Made by a program: the position numbers and the translations under genes. The notes below the pieces were generated by a model. That model worked only from the letters and a program-made list of their open reading frames with translations. It was not told the DNA's origin and did not search any database. Positions 1-8,824 of a stretch of DNA of 64,000 bases are shown here, piece by piece. The stretch comes from Laspinema palackyanum D2c (GTDB lineage: Bacteria > Cyanobacteriota > Cyanobacteriia > Cyanobacteriales > Laspinemataceae): the NCBI RefSeq assembly GCF_025370875.1, contig NZ_JAMXFD010000008.1, positions 136,862-200,861 of the forward strand, given 5' to 3'. Position 1 is the stretch's first letter, and each line of letters opens with the position of its first letter.

Positions 1-294
1 CTTCAGGATTGTTTGCTGAGACTTCAGGATTGTTTGCTGAGACTTCAGGATTGTTTGCTGAGACTTCAGGATTGTTTTCTGACGCTTCAGGATTGTTTTC
101 TGACGCTTCAGGATTGTTTGCTGATACTTCAGAATTGTTTTCTGACGCTTCAGGATTGTTTGCTAAGACTTCAGGATTGTTTGCTAAGACTTCCGGATTG
201 TTTGCTAAGACTTCAGGATTGTTTGCTAAGACTTCCGGATTGTTTTCTGACGCTTCAGGATTGTTTGCTGATACTTCAGGATTGTTTGCTGACG
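1..294 (-). repeat. 21-bp tandem repeat, about 14 copies, encoding heptapeptides
   Basis: The sequence repeats every 21 bases from the window edge to about 294. Read on the minus strand each unit encodes seven residues, SANNPEV or the variants SENNPEA, LANNPEV. The array continues beyond the window. It forms an extended Asn/Pro/Glu-rich stalk in the surface protein. Third-position and whole-codon variants are interspersed, so the copies are not all identical. Confidence 0.9.
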
Positions 295-1636
295 GTTCTG
301 CGGATTCTTCTCCTTCAATTTGTGGATTCGGTGTTACTGCACTGACTACTAGAGTAAAAATATTACTAACGGAGAGACTTCCATCGGATGCGGTGATTTT
401 AATATTGAGGCTGCCGACATGAGTCTCGATGGGGGTTCCGCTAAAGGTGCGAGTTGTGGCATCAAAGAGTAACCAAGGGGGTAAATCGCTGCCATCTTCT
501 AAAGTGGCGGAATAAGTGAGGGGATTGCCATCGGGGTCGTTGAAGGTATTTGCTGGAAGGGTAAAGTTAAATAGAGTGGATACAGTGGCGGTTAAATCGC
601 TGATTTCATTCACAACCACGGGAGGATTATTTGCACGGTCATTATCAGTGATTTTCGCCGTGACGGAATTAATCTGAATTCCATTGTAATTGGGGTCTGT
701 AGAAAGGGCCGTATGAGTAATCGTTCCGGTATGATTTCCTTCTACAATATTATCATCAACAGCCACAATTTCTACGGTTTGAGGCTTATCCCAATTCTCT
801 GGAGTGAATATCAGAGAATTAACCCCAGTTGTGGTTTGATGATCGGGATTAATCCTAATCGTTACTTCGGCAGTGGGTCGGTTGGTTAAAACCACTGTAT
901 AGGTATCTGTTGCCCCTCCTTCCGTGACATTTGTGCTGCCGTCGGACTCGGTGATAAGGGCACTATACCAAACCAAGCTAAAATTATCAAGAGCCAATCC
1001 GTGGTCATTATCCTTATCGTTTACTTCTACCCACCGAATCCAAAGCGTTTGATTATTGTCCCAAGTTAAATCATGGATTGTCCCCCCCAGATTGGCAACC
1101 AAACCATTCGTATTACCATTGACTGGACCTCCTGGTTCCATAGCAATAGGGGAAGTAAAATCAAAATTTTCCCCCAGTTTATTCCAAGTTTGAACCGTAT
1201 CAAATGTGGCTCCCAATCCATACTCTAATCTCATGGTTTGCGGCAGGGTTGGCGGCGTGACACTGCCCCCATTTCGCCATTGTTCGCCATCAAATTTTAG
1301 GGTTATATTCTTGAGGGTTGAACCTGTGGTATTTGTGGCGGCCAAAGCAATCCATCCGGCAATTTTGCCAGTGTCTGGACTGCCAAAATAAGCATGACCT
1401 GAACCCAATCCCCCCAAAGCGCGATCGGACGCACCATTTGATCCATAACTATAAAAACTTCCTTTATTACTTGAGCCATGATTCGCATCATAAGTTGGAA
1501 TTGGAATGCCCGGTGCTGGTTGACGAAACAGATACCATCCAGGTAAGGTAGAATGATTGGCCCAGAGATTATCGGTTCCATTTGTTGCCAGAGAATCGAA
1601 ATCTTGAAAGTAAGCACCCTGAAATGCGATCGCCAT
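1..1636 (-). CDS. Partial large surface protein: Calx-beta-like and cadherin-like domains plus heptapeptide repeats
   Basis: The gene starts at 1636 with GGAGG seven bases upstream and stays open to the window edge, giving at least 545 codons; the C-terminus is missing. Residues 1-220 open with FQGAYFQDFDSLATNG, an extracellular beta-sandwich style of N-terminus. Residues about 222-320 contain VTEGGATDTYTVVLTNRP and a later VDDNIVEG, typical of Calx-beta-like modules. Residues about 337-430 read as a cadherin/dystroglycan-type Ig domain (NDPDGNPLTYSATL, then FSGTP). From about residue 445 the protein becomes tandem heptapeptides of the form [SL][AE]NNPE[VA]. No signal peptide is obvious, so type I secretion with a C-terminal signal outside the window is my inference. 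The function is probably adhesion or matrix structure, but no binding partner can be named. Confidence 0.75.
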   Translation of the reverse strand, partial: MAIAFQGAYFQDFDSLATNGTDNLWANHSTLPGWYLFRQPAPGIPIPTYDANHGSSNKGSFYSYGSNGASDRALGGLGSGHAYFGSPDTGKIAGWIALAATNTTGSTLKNITLKFDGEQWRNGGSVTPPTLPQTMRLEYGLGATFDTVQTWNKLGENFDFTSPIAMEPGGPVNGNTNGLVANLGGTIHDLTWDNNQTLWIRWVEVNDKDNDHGLALDNFSLVWYSALITESDGSTNVTEGGATDTYTVVLTNRPTAEVTIRINPDHQTTTGVNSLIFTPENWDKPQTVEIVAVDDNIVEGNHTGTITHTALSTDPNYNGIQINSVTAKITDNDRANNPPVVVNEISDLTATVSTLFNFTLPANTFNDPDGNPLTYSATLEDGSDLPPWLLFDATTRTFSGTPIETHVGSLNIKITASDGSLSVSNIFTLVVSAVTPNPQIEGEESAEPSANNPEVSANNPEASENNPEVLANNPEVLANNPEVLANNPEVLANNPEASENNSEVSANNPEASENNPEASENNPEVSANNPEVSANNPEVSANNPE

Positions 1637-2006
1637 AACAATTCCTCCGAATGACTCCTGATATTAACAAAGTTTTTTGGATGACCTAACTAAGGTATAA
1701 ATAACCCCAAATAGGCTGACTAAGTTTGACTGTCCCGATTCATGCAAATCTTGAGATTGCCCCCTCAATGATAGAGGGCTTTAATGAATTCACCCTACGA
1801 CAGATAGGGGAAATGAGCAAGTCCTGACTGAACTGGGTACCGCTATCGTCTGGTTAACTGGATCCAGCCCGGGAAACGATTAACTCTCAAAGCGATACTC
1901 TGCCTATTTTAATAGTACAGGAATCCTGATACCAACCTCTCCCCAGATATTGCAGATAGGGAACCGTCGTTTTCCTGGATGATAAGAGTAGGAACTCTGG
2001 TTTTTG
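1637..2006. other. Intergenic region, no gene recognised
   Basis: This 370-bp stretch lies between the start of the surface-protein gene and the end of the dual-OB gene; both are transcribed leftward. I see no credible reading frame. A short inverted repeat, CCCTC-N7-GAGGG, lies at 1762-1778. It may hold the terminator of the operon to the right and the promoter of the surface protein, but neither is clear. Confidence 0.4.
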
Positions 2007-2690
2007 TCAGAAGTTCCCAGAGAGTTCAATGACACCGGCGATTAATTTCCAACAGAGAGGTTCACCTTCCCCGTCTGACGGTGCCCAAGGGATACTGAGA
2101 CTGACGGTGACGAGGCAATTAGGGGAGGGTTGATGTCCAGACTCTAATTTTTTGACGAATACTGGATCGGTAATCTTCGCTTTTTCTAGTTTGCATCCCT
2201 TGGCGGTTTCTATTGTTCCTCGCCAGTTAGTTTGTCCTTTGTAATTCGTATGCTTATGAATGTAAAACTTGTTAGTTTTTACCAGTTGGAGGGTGCGACG
2301 GTGATGAAAGGGGCGGTTTTTTAGGTCGGAAGGATTAACGGATTTCTCGGAATTGTGGAGGATATATTTAAAGTTTAAACATTGTCTGCGGATATCATCG
2401 AGAGTGGCTTTCCCTCGATATTTCCATTGTCCGGGTAGAATGGAAAGGTTTTCACATTCAAAGCCGAAATCTGGGCCGGTATCATCGAGGGGGATTTCTA
2501 AAATATCCAGTAATTCCGGTTCTCTGCCTTCTAGGAGGCGAACATAGATGGGAACTCTGCCATCTTGGGGGTATAGCCGATCGCAGATGGGACGAATCCA
2601 TCTGCCAGTATCGTAGTCAATTCCTGCGATACAGCGTTCCTGGTGTTTCCACGAGTTCGCTAAACAGATAATTCTCCTCACAGATGACAT
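2007..2690 (-). CDS. Putative dual OB-fold (DuOB-like) protein, third gene of a DUF488 operon
   Basis: The protein is about 227 residues from MSSVRRII at 2690; an upstream ATG at 2708 would add six residues and overlap the preceding gene by 31 bases. The N-terminus RIICLANSWKHQERCIAG...GRWIRPI matches the pattern I associate with the dual OB-containing domain seen in small proteins next to DUF488 genes: R-C-x-A-G, then G-x-W-I-R-P. The rest is beta-rich, with LVTVSLSIPW near the C-terminus. OB folds usually bind nucleic acid, so nucleic-acid or nucleotide binding is my inference. It overlaps the preceding DUF488 gene by 13 bases at this start, so translation is probably coupled. The family assignment is from memory of the motif and should be checked by profile search. 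Confidence 0.65.
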   Translation of the reverse strand: MSSVRRIICLANSWKHQERCIAGIDYDTGRWIRPICDRLYPQDGRVPIYVRLLEGREPELLDILEIPLDDTGPDFGFECENLSILPGQWKYRGKATLDDIRRQCLNFKYILHNSEKSVNPSDLKNRPFHHRRTLQLVKTNKFYIHKHTNYKGQTNWRGTIETAKGCKLEKAKITDPVFVKKLESGHQPSPNCLVTVSLSIPWAPSDGEGEPLCWKLIAGVIELSGNF

Positions 2691-3136
2691 ATTTTCACGT
2701 TCCCCCATTTTCCGTTGAGGTATTCTGCCACGAGGCGGCGATGACAGTGATGCGGTTTGGCTTCACTACAGAGTAAACAGGCTCCATCTAGCTGTTCTGG
2801 CGTCACTTTTTTCTCGATTTTCCGAGTCTCAATCAGGTGCAAGAATTTCTGCTCATAAATGGACCAATCCCCTTTATTCTTTTTATACTCATCCAGAATG
2901 TCTTTGGTGGGGGCTAAGTCTAAAATATGGAGATACTCGATATCAGCAAGGCTTTTCAAAAAGTATTTCAGGTCGTTTTTTTTTGCAAATCCAGCTAATT
3001 GGGAGATGTTATTTAAGCGAGTATCGATAATCCGTTTAACCCCTGCTTGTTTGAGGGTAGTAAAAAAGGTTTCCGCACTTTTTTGTGTAAAACCAATGGT
3101 AAATAAATTCACGTTATTCCCGTTACTTTTCATCAT
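2678..3136 (-). CDS. DUF488 family protein (second copy)
   Basis: About 152 residues from the ATG at 3136 (MMKSNGNNVNLFTIGF), which overlaps the stop of the preceding gene by 14 bases; a longer frame to 3163 exists but would precede the conserved start. DUF488 hallmarks are the N-terminal LFTIGFTQKSAETFF, the RIIDTRLNNIS strand-loop, and the C-terminal LLCSEAKPHHCHRRLVA with the family's C-x-E...C-H-R motif. DUF488 proteins have a small alpha/beta fold of unknown biochemical activity; the conserved Cys/His/Arg cluster looks like an active or ligand site. It is sandwiched between another DUF488 gene and the dual-OB gene with overlaps on both sides, so the three products are likely made in fixed ratio. 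Confidence 0.8.
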   Translation of the reverse strand: MMKSNGNNVNLFTIGFTQKSAETFFTTLKQAGVKRIIDTRLNNISQLAGFAKKNDLKYFLKSLADIEYLHILDLAPTKDILDEYKKNKGDWSIYEQKFLHLIETRKIEKKVTPEQLDGACLLCSEAKPHHCHRRLVAEYLNGKWGNVKICHL

Positions 3137-3773
3137 CTTCGGTCGTTTTTTCGATGTAGGCAATTTGGTCTCCTTGCAATTGATAGGCTGTGCTTACACA
3201 GTCTTCTCGGGTTGGCAAGTCGTGATTAGGTTCAGCAAATAAGGAGAGTTGAATGGGTTTATTGTTGGGATTATTTTGATATTCACTTAATCCCTGTTTT
3301 ACGAGCATTCTCTCTTCTAAGTCGTGATGGGATTCCAATTGGCCGGTTTTCAAAATGTGGTTAATTTCAAGATGGTGCTGTCGCAGATGTTGACAGACTA
3401 GGATGGCGCGATGGCAGGTCAGGGGGTCCTGTTCGGCACACATGAGGGAAATTTTATGGGTGTTTAACCCGGTGAGGACTCGATTGAGTCCAGTTTGAAA
3501 GTCTGGGGTGGCGGCAATTTTTTCATAAACGGCTTTTCCCTCAATATAACAGTCCGGGTTGCTGGGTCTTGCACCTAATTCTTGGCCTAGAAAAACATAT
3601 TTAATGCCTGCTTGTTCTAAGGCTTCTTTTAAGAGGGTGCGGTTAAAGTGGGGTAAGTATCGACTGTAGGGATGGGAACGAACATCTGCTAAGGCATCGA
3701 TTTGATGCTGTTGGAGGAGGTGGATAAATGTGTCTATTTCGTGATTAGAATGGCCGATGGTGAATAAGTTCAT
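3123..3773 (-). CDS. DUF488 family protein (first copy)
   Basis: About 216 residues. I place the start at 3773, where AGGAG lies some ten bases upstream and the protein begins with the canonical MNLFTIGHSNHEIDTF; the longer frame to 3854 adds 27 unconserved residues. Other DUF488 marks are ADVRSHPYSRYLPHFN, which is the D-V-R-x-x-P motif, and LMCAEQDPLTCHR, the C-A-E...C-H-R motif. Beyond residue 150 it carries an extra C-terminal segment (about 65 residues, charged, ending TTEDDEK) that the second copy lacks. It is the promoter-proximal gene of the operon. The molecular activity of the family is not known to me. Confidence 0.85.
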   Translation of the reverse strand: MNLFTIGHSNHEIDTFIHLLQQHQIDALADVRSHPYSRYLPHFNRTLLKEALEQAGIKYVFLGQELGARPSNPDCYIEGKAVYEKIAATPDFQTGLNRVLTGLNTHKISLMCAEQDPLTCHRAILVCQHLRQHHLEINHILKTGQLESHHDLEERMLVKQGLSEYQNNPNNKPIQLSLFAEPNHDLPTREDCVSTAYQLQGDQIAYIEKTTEDDEK

Positions 3774-3876
3774 CAAGATAACTCCTAGGATTAACGAGGT
3801 CAGAAAGGGTTGATTATCCTCATGTTTTCTTTGGGTCTTTGAGTTGAAACTCAAGGGCGGTTTCTGTTTCTGAGTT

Positions 3877-3905
3877 AATCAAAAATTTGGTTAAAATTTT
3901 TGATT
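3877..3905 (-). promoter_or_regulatory. 11-bp perfect inverted repeat in the leader of the DUF488 operon
   Basis: AATCAAAAATT at 3877-3887 is repeated exactly in inverted form at 3895-3905 with a 7-base loop. It lies just downstream of the predicted -10 box and about 100 bases before the first start codon. Such AT-rich dyads are typical operators, though it could also form an RNA hairpin. Confidence 0.5.
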
Positions 3906-3919
3906 GATTTTAGCCTTAA

Positions 3920-3949
3920 ACTTTAGCATAGAACTATTCTTTTTGTCAA
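3920..3949 (-). promoter_or_regulatory. Predicted sigma-70-type promoter of the DUF488 operon
   Basis: On the minus strand a perfect -35 box TTGACA (3944-3949) is followed after 18 bases by TAAAGT (3920-3925). It faces the DUF488 genes. Spacing and the perfect -35 make it plausible; the -10 matches consensus at four of six positions. Confidence 0.45.
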
Positions 3950-4069
3950 TCTCTTCTAACTCCGACAACTCAAAGGGACGGAAACGAGGGCTGCCCTAGG
4001 GCTAGGTTCAGTATGATTTACACCGGCCTATAGCCAATCAGGGAGGGGAATTGGGGGGTTGTACTGGAG

Positions 4070-7000
4070 TTATTTTAAAGGTAACTCGATCGCAAATTCA
4101 GTTCCGACACCTTCAGTGGAAGAAAATCGCAAAATTCCTTGATGATTTTCGGTGACAATTTGATAGCTGGTTGACAATCCCATTCCGGTTCCTTTCCCGA
4201 TCGCCTTGGTGGTAAAGAACGGATTAAATAACTTTTCTTGCACCCAGGTATTCATGCCAATTCCATTGTCTTGAATCACAATCGAGACCCGATTTTCGAG
4301 TAAAATTTGGGTCCGCAAGGTAATACAGCCTACATAATCAGATAGGGATTCAGGGGTCAAACGGTTTCGCCGTTCTTCGATCGCCTCGATCGCATTCATT
4401 AACAGATTCATAAACACTTGATTCAGTAGACTGCTGTAACATTCAACAAGGGGTAAATTGCCATAGTGCTTAATGACATGAATCTCTGGAACTCTGCCAT
4501 GACCCTTTAAGCGATTATGTAAAATCATTAAGGTACTGTCAAGATTTTCATGGAGATCTACGGCTTTAATATCAGATTCGTCTAACCGGGAAAATGTCCG
4601 CAGAGACTGGACGATATCACGAATCCGGGACGCTCCATTTTTCATGGAGTTGATAATTTTAGGAAAATCACTGATGAGAAAATCTAATTCAATTTCTTCT
4701 TTGAATTCCGTAATCTCCTCCGGTGGATTGGGATAGGAGTTTTGGTAAAGCTGAATTAGTTTTAACAAATAATCCGTATAGTCCGAGGTGTGGGCTAAGT
4801 TGCCATAAATAAAACTCACGGGATTATTAATTTCATGGGCAACCCCAGCCACTAACTGACCGAGACTGGACATTTTTTCGGCTTGAATTAACTGGACTTG
4901 GGTATCTTGGAGTTCACGATAGGCTTGTTGGAGTTCTTGGCTTTTAGCTTGGGAATCTTGGTAAAGTTGGGCTTGATAGATAGCGATCGCCACCTGAGTA
5001 CCAATGCTATGCAACAGTTCTAATTCATCATCCTGCCAGGGCCGATCGCTGGCGATTCTTCCCATTTCTAAGCCACCCATTCGCACTCCAGCTGTATGAA
5101 TTGGCAAAATTAAATAGGTTCCCAATCCCGCTTTTTGGCACCACGCTTTTAAGGGTTCATCGCTAGAATTCGCCACCGGATCTAACCGATACATTTTTCC
5201 CGGTAAAATATGTTCTAACAGTTGAGGATAATTATCCATTGGATAGGAACCCAGCCAACTGGCTAACTGGGGATTTTTCTGTTCTTTGACGACTTCTAAG
5301 ATTGGCGGTTCTGTATCTGAGTGATACCAGATAAAGGTGCAGATATCTACTTCTAGTTCAGCAAAAATTGCATTCACAGCATTCTGCAAAATGGTATCCA
5401 AATCGAGAGAATTGCGAATTTCTGTGCTGATATGATTTAAGAGTTGAGTGCGCTTGAGCAAGGCTTGGAGTCGCGCTTCGGCTTGTTTGCGATCGGTAAT
5501 TTCCCGAATGATTGAGAATACATCCTCTCCACACAGTGCAAAACGAGCTTCGTAATTTCGCACGCCATCGGGCATCACCAGTTCGTATTCAAATAACTGC
5601 ATTTGGTGAGTTTTTAACGTTTCTTCAATCAACTGTCCAGTCGGTTGTGCCAGAAAGTCTGGCAAAATTTCATATAAATTTTTGCCTAAAAATTGCTCCG
5701 GGGGTACTAATGGGGACATCTGTGGGGAGCATTTATAATCGACGAAGACTTTATCCCGGTTGTAGCGTAACATCATATCCGGAATAGCTTCAAGGAGTGC
5801 GCGAGTCTGAGTTTCGCTGTCTTGCAACGCTTTTTCGGCGGCTTTTCGTTCCGTAATATCCGCAATAATTGACCAAATATATTGTCCCCCATCGGACCCC
5901 TGAATTCTTAACCCAATCAATTCTACTGGAACTTGATGCCCTTGCTTATGGATATACTCTTTCTGATAAGGACCATATCGTCCAGTGGTTTGCAGCAAGT
6001 TTAATTGGATCGCCTCCGCTTCGTTATACTCTTCAGGGGTTAAATCCCAGTAACTTAACTGATTTAATTCCGCCAGAGTATAACCTGTGAGGTGAGAGGC
6101 AGCGGCATTGGCTTCGATAAATTGGCCCTGGAGATCATTCAAAATAATCCCCAAGGGACAGAGTTCAAAGAGCGATCGCAGCTTTTCCTCACTGGTTCGC
6201 AGGGCGGCTTCGGCTTGGATGCGCTCGGTGATATCCTCAAAGATAGCCACAATCCCCATTACTTGTCCGGTGCCATCATGCAGGGGGATCTTGGTGGTTT
6301 CCACCCAATTTTTACTACCATCCGGGTTCTGCACGGTTTCGATTAACTTGAGTAGGGGGCGATCGCTGATCATCACCTGGCGATCGCAATTTTTGTAATA
6401 GGTCGCTTCTTCTGGACTCAGAGAAAAATCCTCATCGGTTTTACCGACAAATTCCTCTGGACTGCTTCCCCTAAAAGCCTTGACAAAGGCTTGATTGCAG
6501 CCTAACACCACACTGTGGCGATCTTTCCATACCACCGACTGCGGCAAGGCATCCAGAATCGTTCTTAACAATTCTCGGGACTGGTCCAGTTCAGTTTCCG
6601 CCAGTGCACGTTCGGTAATATCCATTGTCGTCCCAAACATTCGCACCACTTGATTCTCCCGAAACTCCAGTTCAGCCCGGACATTGACATATCTCACTTC
6701 TCCATCCGGACGGAGGATGCGAATATCAAAATTTTGAGGAATCCCTTCCTGCGCTTCTATGACCCGCGCTTGGAGGAAGGCGCGATCATCCGGATGAAAT
6801 TGTTTCAAATGTTCAGTCCAGGTGGGTTCCGGCTGGTCTGGATTCATGCCCAATATCCGAAAAACCTCGTCAGACCAAGTGAGTTTCTGGGTGGTAACAT
6901 CAATTGACCAGTTGCCCAGATGGGCGACTTGTTGGGCTTTTTGCAGTTGTTCGGTGAGTTCAACCAGGGCGAGTTCATTGGCTTTGCGATCGGTCACATC

Positions 7001-8641
7001 ACTCTGAATCCCGATAAACCGCACCGGGTTGTCTTCCTCATCCCACTCCACAATTTTACCAATCGCTAAATTCCATTTATACGAACCATCTTTACAGCGA
7101 ACCCGATGTTCATTTTTATAAATTTTTGTTTCACCTTTGATATGTTTTTCCAACTCGTGATACATTTGAGCCTTATCCTCTGGATGGACACGATTTTCCC
7201 AGAGCCATTCCTGGTCAATGATTTCCTCTGCATCATAGCCCAAAAATTTCTTCCACTGATTGTTAGAACAAACCATCTCATGGGTCTGCATATTACATTC
7301 CCATGTCCCAGTCCCGGTCGTATCCAGCGCCAGTTGTAACCGAATATGACTTTCCCTTACTGCAATTTCGGCCTGTTTTTGATCGTGAATATATCGGGCA
7401 ATTCCTAAACAGGCAATCACTTGTCCCTCATTATCAAGCAAAACGGATACATTAGTAGAATGCCAATAATAGTGACCATTTTTATGCAAGACTCGATATT
7501 CAAGTCCCCGGATATTTTCCTGTTGCAGCAATCGCTCGAATGCCTCCATACAAATCTGTAGGTCTTCAGGATGAACAATCTCCCCAAAAGAATGATGTAA
7601 CAAATCGGAATCTATGTATCCCATGATGGATTCAAACGTCGGACTGACATAACTAAACGTCCCCTCATGCTCAATGATAAATACCATATCGTTAAGATTA
7701 TCAATCAGGTTCCGAAACTTACTTTCGCTCATTTCCAGGGCTTTTTCCCGCGCTTTTAGCTCTGTAATATCCCGAATATAGCCATACCATGTGATGCTAC
7801 CCTCGGGTTCGGCCTGGGGGGTGGAGTGGGCTACAACCCATATAATCTTGCCATTGGGATGACAAATTCGATACTCACAATGCCACGGAGTAAGCTGCTT
7901 CCCGGACTCCAGAATCGTCTGGGTCACTCGCGGCAAGTCCTCGGGATGGACCGATTCAAACACTCGGCCACCATCCTCGCGCACGGCTTCCGGCGCGACG
8001 CCATAAATGTCTTTTAACCCATCACTGGCGTAAGGGAAATAAGACTGACCATCGGGAAGGAGGCGAAACTGATAAATCACCCCAGGAAGATGACGGGTCA
8101 GTTGTTGAAAGCGATACTCTTCTTCACTTTGTTGGGTGTTTGTTAGGTGAGGTTCGGAAGAAGAAGGGGTGATTTCCTGATTGGGAATGAGGTGTTGAAC
8201 TTGGCCTTGTGCGCCTTTGAGTTCGGTAATATCTCGAAAAATTAGCAGGTGACAATCAGCCCAAAAATTTGCCTGGGCAACATATTCCACTTCTCGCACT
8301 TCCAGGTCCGGGCGGATGAGGCGAACTCGATCGCAGATTTGACCTTGTGCTAACCAGTTGTGCCAAGATTGGTCGAAGTCAAACCCCGGGGGGGTAAAAT
8401 CTCTGAGAGTACCTCCCATTAGGTCTTGAGGCAGTAACCCCAATAAGGAACAGGCGGCAGGGTTGGCATCCAAGTAGTACCCCCGGTCATCGATGATGAG
8501 CATCGCATCTAAGGCGGCGGCAAAGAGCGCTTGGAAGGGTTGATTATCTTGGGGGAAAAAGGGGGGAACGGACCCCGAATCTACGGGTTGGCGATCGCAC
8601 GGAGGGGGCAGGTGAAACTCAATTTGACGAGGTAAGAGCAT
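4070..8641 (-). CDS. Multi-PAS/GAF sensor histidine kinase
   Basis: 1523 residues. Eight PAS/PAC units follow one another from about residue 34 to 1055, each ending in a coiled linker such as DITELK, DVTDRK or DITERK. A GAF domain spans about 1060-1220 and a coiled coil leads to the dimerisation/phosphoacceptor helix, where GVAHEINNPVSF supplies the H-box histidine. The ATPase domain follows with N-box NLLMNAIEAI, G1 DNGIGM and G2 GKGTGMGLS. There is no transmembrane segment or receiver domain, so it should be a soluble sensor passing phosphate to a response regulator encoded elsewhere. No residues for haem or bilin binding are evident in the GAF domain. The start at 8641 has no clear ribosome site, so a few N-terminal residues are uncertain. 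It is divergent from the mtnX-like gene. Confidence 0.92.
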   Translation of the reverse strand: MLLPRQIEFHLPPPCDRQPVDSGSVPPFFPQDNQPFQALFAAALDAMLIIDDRGYYLDANPAACSLLGLLPQDLMGGTLRDFTPPGFDFDQSWHNWLAQGQICDRVRLIRPDLEVREVEYVAQANFWADCHLLIFRDITELKGAQGQVQHLIPNQEITPSSSEPHLTNTQQSEEEYRFQQLTRHLPGVIYQFRLLPDGQSYFPYASDGLKDIYGVAPEAVREDGGRVFESVHPEDLPRVTQTILESGKQLTPWHCEYRICHPNGKIIWVVAHSTPQAEPEGSITWYGYIRDITELKAREKALEMSESKFRNLIDNLNDMVFIIEHEGTFSYVSPTFESIMGYIDSDLLHHSFGEIVHPEDLQICMEAFERLLQQENIRGLEYRVLHKNGHYYWHSTNVSVLLDNEGQVIACLGIARYIHDQKQAEIAVRESHIRLQLALDTTGTGTWECNMQTHEMVCSNNQWKKFLGYDAEEIIDQEWLWENRVHPEDKAQMYHELEKHIKGETKIYKNEHRVRCKDGSYKWNLAIGKIVEWDEEDNPVRFIGIQSDVTDRKANELALVELTEQLQKAQQVAHLGNWSIDVTTQKLTWSDEVFRILGMNPDQPEPTWTEHLKQFHPDDRAFLQARVIEAQEGIPQNFDIRILRPDGEVRYVNVRAELEFRENQVVRMFGTTMDITERALAETELDQSRELLRTILDALPQSVVWKDRHSVVLGCNQAFVKAFRGSSPEEFVGKTDEDFSLSPEEATYYKNCDRQVMISDRPLLKLIETVQNPDGSKNWVETTKIPLHDGTGQVMGIVAIFEDITERIQAEAALRTSEEKLRSLFELCPLGIILNDLQGQFIEANAAASHLTGYTLAELNQLSYWDLTPEEYNEAEAIQLNLLQTTGRYGPYQKEYIHKQGHQVPVELIGLRIQGSDGGQYIWSIIADITERKAAEKALQDSETQTRALLEAIPDMMLRYNRDKVFVDYKCSPQMSPLVPPEQFLGKNLYEILPDFLAQPTGQLIEETLKTHQMQLFEYELVMPDGVRNYEARFALCGEDVFSIIREITDRKQAEARLQALLKRTQLLNHISTEIRNSLDLDTILQNAVNAIFAELEVDICTFIWYHSDTEPPILEVVKEQKNPQLASWLGSYPMDNYPQLLEHILPGKMYRLDPVANSSDEPLKAWCQKAGLGTYLILPIHTAGVRMGGLEMGRIASDRPWQDDELELLHSIGTQVAIAIYQAQLYQDSQAKSQELQQAYRELQDTQVQLIQAEKMSSLGQLVAGVAHEINNPVSFIYGNLAHTSDYTDYLLKLIQLYQNSYPNPPEEITEFKEEIELDFLISDFPKIINSMKNGASRIRDIVQSLRTFSRLDESDIKAVDLHENLDSTLMILHNRLKGHGRVPEIHVIKHYGNLPLVECYSSLLNQVFMNLLMNAIEAIEERRNRLTPESLSDYVGCITLRTQILLENRVSIVIQDNGIGMNTWVQEKLFNPFFTTKAIGKGTGMGLSTSYQIVTENHQGILRFSSTEGVGTEFAIELPLK

Positions 8642-8824
8642 GGCATCAGAGAAAATTGTAAACGAGGATCAAGGCCAAACGTTGACAATCCCACGACTAA
8701 AAGCGTATGGCTGTTCAAATTATACCCACAAGCAGAAGACTCAGAACTCAGAAGGGACAGATCCTCTTGACAAGAACACTCGTTTCTGGATATTCTTAGC
8801 CCTAAACTTCTCACGGCCTGGGCT

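Noticed and set aside
9-422. 137-codon plus-strand frame of repeats
   Set aside because: It is antisense to the heptapeptide repeats of the surface protein, which has a good ribosome site and domain structure.
1303-1641. 112-codon minus-strand frame at the start of the surface gene
   Set aside because: It is an out-of-phase shadow; the frame from 1636 has the ribosome site and the domains.
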